NCBI GenBank assembly: GCA_964551815.1
Contig: CAZKEL010000057.1
Coordinates: 1-13,627 of the forward strand
Reading direction: 5' to 3'
DNA length: 13,627 nt
Source of the DNA: D37C17 sp964551815
GTDB lineage: Bacteria > Fidelibacterota > Marinisomatia > SCGC-AAA003-L08 > D37C17
In this document: piece by piece, positions 10,979-13,627 of the stretch
Layout: every line of letters starts with the position of its first letter
How positions within the stretch are numbered: the stretch's first letter is position 1
The notes under the pieces: model-generated
What the model saw: only the letters and a program-made list of their open reading frames with translations
The model's database searches: none
What the model was told of the DNA's origin: nothing
Position numbers and translations under genes: made by a program

Positions 10979-13516
10979 ATGTTAAAATATTTTATTTTAT
11001 TTAGCCTTGGAATCATCCAGGCCTTATCAGCTCAAGGACACAGCCACGGACCCGGCGGACATCAACATTACCACGGATCAGGATGTGAAATTTCCGGAAG
11101 CGTGGTTGACTCTGCCAGCACCACTCCCATTGAATATGTATCCATCTCTCTTTATAACCCAGCTGGTGAACTGGTTACCGGTGGTGTAACGGATTCGAAC
11201 GGAAAATTTAAGGTACATGACATTCAACCTGGGAATTACGAAGTACGGATTGAATTTATGGGATTTGAAACCGTGTCCATTCCTGAAGTCAAACTGAATT
11301 TGAAGAAAAATCCTATAAAAGATTTGGGGCAGATCAAACTCGTTGCTGCTGCACTTGAACTGGACGCAGTAAAGGTAATTGAGGATAAGCCTATTTTCGA
11401 ATTTGAAACAGATAAAATGATTTACAATTCTTCAGATGATATTATTGCGGACAGTGGTACGGCAGAGGATGTGCTGAATAAGGTTCCCATGGTAACGGTA
11501 GATCAGGACGGTGAAGTATCACTCAGAGGAAACCCAAATGTTAAAATACTTGTCAACGACCGCCCCAACAGATCAGGTGGTGAAGTAGATAACATACCTG
11601 CATCTTTAATTGAAAGAGTTGAAGTGATAACTTCTCCTTCGGCAAAGTATGACCCCGAAGGGATGGCAGGCATCATTAATATTGTTCTGAAAAAAGGTCG
11701 TTATGACGGTATAAACGGCAGCATTAAACTCAATGTAAAACATAACAGTTTCAACAGCATTGATGATATGAATGGTTCAACCTTTTATTCTAATTACCAA
11801 ACGGATAAATACAATATTTACACCTCATTTTCATTGAATAACCGAATGAGAACTCAAAACGGTTTTAGAGAAGTTTATAATCAAATAGATGATGCGAAAT
11901 ACTATGATTATGACGGCTATAAATATGATTTTTTCAATAATGGAAAGGGCTTTTCACGAGCTTTTACATTGGGTTCAGATTATTCAATAAATGAGAATCT
12001 AAAGCTTAACAGCGAAATAGTGTATAAAAAACATATTAAAGATAAAACGATTGAACAGGAATATTTTCAGGATGGAACTCTGGATACAAATTTTACAAAA
12101 AACTCCTCTGAAGGAGATAATAATAATTTTCATTTAGAGAGTTATGTTGAAATTGTAAAATCCTATGACACTCCGGATGAAGAAATATTTTTCAGCGCAT
12201 CTTCTCATGGCGGTAAAGATGATGAATATGAAAAGTTAAATCCCTATTTAACGACTATTATCGAAAAAGAAAACAATTATGAAGCAGATTTCAACTATAA
12301 ACTCCCCCTGAATGAAGACAGTAAAATTGAGTTGGGTTATGATGGAAGATTTCTTGATACAAAGGAAAGTTTAAATTTTGAACTTTCCAGTCTAAATGGA
12401 AAAAATGATTTTACGATGGTAAGAAATATTCATGGATTTTTTGGAGAATATCAACTTGAATTAAATGAAAAATTCAGTATAAAACCCAGCCTTAGAATTG
12501 AATTTGTTGATAAAAATATCACCTTTGAAAAAATTGATCATGTTGAGGTGGCTTCCACGGATACCTCAATTTATGCCAATCTGTTAAAAGAAATTGACAG
12601 TGGTACAACAGAGGTATCTGAAACAAACTACTTCCCTGATTTTCATTTGATATATAATATAACTGAAAAGCAAAACATCCAATTTGGCATTAGCAGGCGC
12701 ATTGAAAGGCCCGGCGGTGGTAGTCATGGTTCCTGGGGTCAGTTACGACCCTTCCCAAGAAATGTGTATAATGATAGTTTCATCTTTGTAGGGAAACCCG
12801 ATTTAGAACCTGAATTTTCAACTCAATATGAACTATCCTATAAAAGCCCCATCCCAATGGGATTTTTCTATTCTAATGTATATTTTAGAACTATTACCAA
12901 TTCTATACAATGGTATGACTATGATGGAAAATATGATAACTTAACAGGAAATATCATCACCTTTAGAAATGCTGAATCTGCTACAGATGTAGGCTTTGAA
13001 CTATTTACCATGGTAATGGGACAAACCATTGGCGGCGGCTACAATATCAATGAACTAAACGACAGTTCAAATGACTTTCAACTTAATGGCAAGAATGAAA
13101 GAATGAATATGTATATGCGCATTAACCTGCCGGAGAAATACATCAAATTATTCAGCTATGAATTTGGATTTTATTATATGAAAATGAAGGTACCAGGCGG
13201 CACCTTATTTGGAAGTAAAGGAACCCTGTGGGCAAATACCGGCATTTCAAAATCTCTCTTTAATGACAGGGTAAATGTCTCTTTTAGTGTAAATAATTTA
13301 TTTGACTCAGGCGGTTTTCAATTGTTTGCTTATGAACCCATAACAGACTCTGAAGGGAAGGACGTTCTGCAATACACTGATATTTTATCCTCACGGGGAG
13401 GACGGACCTTTTCAATCAATGTTAAATATCATTTTGGGGAAATGCAGAAGGAAAAAGACCGCCGGGGACATGGTCATTCTCATGACGGTGGCGGAGATAT
13501 GGATATGGGATATTAG
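10979..13516 (+). CDS. TonB-dependent receptor with His-rich N- and C-terminal tails
   Basis: An 845-residue outer-membrane receptor from the ATG at 10979, which has AAGGA six bases upstream and leads directly into a signal peptide (MLKYFILFSLGIIQALSA). A longer frame starts at GTG 10898 but would bury the signal. After cleavage comes a His/Gly-rich stretch (HSHGPGGHQHYHGSGC, about 21-36). A carboxypeptidase-regulatory-like domain follows (about 37-118: ISGSVVDSAS, then VTDSNGKFKVHDIQPGNYEV), then a plug (about 140-235: AEDVLNKVPMVTVDQDGEVS, LIERVEVITSPSAKYDPEGM). The rest is a barrel of the OMP_b-brl_3 type ending TFSINVKYHF, with about 26 further residues carrying HGHSHDGGGDMDMGY. The two His-rich tails suggest binding of metal ions such as Zn, Cu or Ni. 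That is inference, since TonB receptors in this group also take up peptides and glycans. No TonB or lipoprotein partner is adjacent. Confidence 0.88.
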   Translation: MLKYFILFSLGIIQALSAQGHSHGPGGHQHYHGSGCEISGSVVDSASTTPIEYVSISLYNPAGELVTGGVTDSNGKFKVHDIQPGNYEVRIEFMGFETVSIPEVKLNLKKNPIKDLGQIKLVAAALELDAVKVIEDKPIFEFETDKMIYNSSDDIIADSGTAEDVLNKVPMVTVDQDGEVSLRGNPNVKILVNDRPNRSGGEVDNIPASLIERVEVITSPSAKYDPEGMAGIINIVLKKGRYDGINGSIKLNVKHNSFNSIDDMNGSTFYSNYQTDKYNIYTSFSLNNRMRTQNGFREVYNQIDDAKYYDYDGYKYDFFNNGKGFSRAFTLGSDYSINENLKLNSEIVYKKHIKDKTIEQEYFQDGTLDTNFTKNSSEGDNNNFHLESYVEIVKSYDTPDEEIFFSASSHGGKDDEYEKLNPYLTTIIEKENNYEADFNYKLPLNEDSKIELGYDGRFLDTKESLNFELSSLNGKNDFTMVRNIHGFFGEYQLELNEKFSIKPSLRIEFVDKNITFEKIDHVEVASTDTSIYANLLKEIDSGTTEVSETNYFPDFHLIYNITEKQNIQFGISRRIERPGGGSHGSWGQLRPFPRNVYNDSFIFVGKPDLEPEFSTQYELSYKSPIPMGFFYSNVYFRTITNSIQWYDYDGKYDNLTGNIITFRNAESATDVGFELFTMVMGQTIGGGYNINELNDSSNDFQLNGKNERMNMYMRINLPEKYIKLFSYEFGFYYMKMKVPGGTLFGSKGTLWANTGISKSLFNDRVNVSFSVNNLFDSGGFQLFAYEPITDSEGKDVLQYTDILSSRGGRTFSINVKYHFGEMQKEKDRRGHGHSHDGGGDMDMGY

Positions 13517-13547
13517 ATATTCATCCCCTTCCTTAAACTAAGACTTG

Positions 13548-13575
13548 AAAAGCGCTCCGGAAACGGGGCGTTTTT
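13548..13575 (+). terminator. Rho-independent terminator after the TonB receptor
   Basis: CGCTCCG (13553-13559) pairs with CGGGGCG (13564-13570), with one T/G wobble, around a GAAA tetraloop and followed by TTTTT. Upstream A residues extend the stem into the T run. It begins about 30 bases after the receptor stop codon. Confidence 0.88.
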
Positions 13576-13576
13576 G

Positions 13577-13627
13577 GCCTGCCCCCCAAAAGTTGTACCA
13601 AGTGTTAAGTTAGTAGTTGTGCAAACT
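13577..13627. mobile_element. Possible terminal inverted repeat of an IS3-type insertion sequence (cut by window edge)
   Basis: The last 51 bases carry CTGCCCCCCAAAAGTTG followed by TACCAAGTGTTAAG. The core CCCCAAAAGTTG is the usual end sequence of many IS3-family (IS150-like) elements. It comes directly after the receptor terminator, as expected for an insertion into non-coding sequence. No transposase is visible before the window ends, so this rests on the end motif alone. Confidence 0.4.

Overview
The window looks like a piece of chromosome from a Gram-negative bacterium of the Fibrobacteres-Chlorobi-Bacteroidetes (FCB) kind; a Marinimicrobia- or Bacteroidetes-like lineage is my best guess, not a proof. 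The pointers are a TonB-dependent receptor with an N-terminal carboxypeptidase-regulatory-like domain, a FecR/outer-membrane-barrel fusion, and a methylmalonyl-CoA mutase encoded without its B12 domain. Coding is dense, with many stop/start overlaps (ATGA, TTGA, TGATG). Several genes start with TTG, and some have clear AGGAG ribosome binding sites.

Layout. (1) Positions 1-2320 are an accessory strip, all on the minus strand. It holds a short exported protein, a hairpin, a cluster of small palindromic repeats and an 87-bp repeat. Next come a helix-turn-helix (57 aa) plus Fic gene pair, a second hairpin, a second copy of the 87-bp repeat, a third hairpin, and an intact tRNA with a CAT anticodon (probably tRNA-Ile2). 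Each 87-bp repeat contains the 3' end of this same tRNA, split by a 38-nt palindromic insertion. The HTH-Fic module is therefore bracketed by tRNA-derived direct repeats, as expected for a small remnant island at a tRNA 3' end. (2) Positions 2371-5055 (minus) are a three-gene cluster: a FecR-domain outer-membrane barrel protein, a two-helix membrane peptide and an acidic coiled-coil protein. (3) Positions 5246-9569 (plus) are a metabolic operon: biotin carboxylase, biotin carboxyl carrier protein, a DjlA-like TerB/J-domain co-chaperone and the methylmalonyl-CoA mutase catalytic subunit. (4) Positions 9666-10808 (minus) are a membrane-anchored metallophosphoesterase. (5) Positions 10979-13516 (plus) are a TonB-dependent receptor with His-rich tails at both ends, preceded by an operator-like inverted repeat and followed by a strong terminator. 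The last ~50 bases look like the terminal repeat of an IS3-type insertion sequence that runs out of the window.

How the genes fit together. The carboxylase subunits and the mutase together suggest the propionyl-CoA / methylmalonyl-CoA / succinyl-CoA route. The carboxyltransferase subunit, the epimerase and the B12-binding mutase subunit are not in the window and must be encoded elsewhere. The outer-membrane and phosphoesterase genes have no visible link to that pathway. The most interesting stretch is 350-2320: tRNA-derived split repeats with palindromic inserts around an xis-like/Fic pair.
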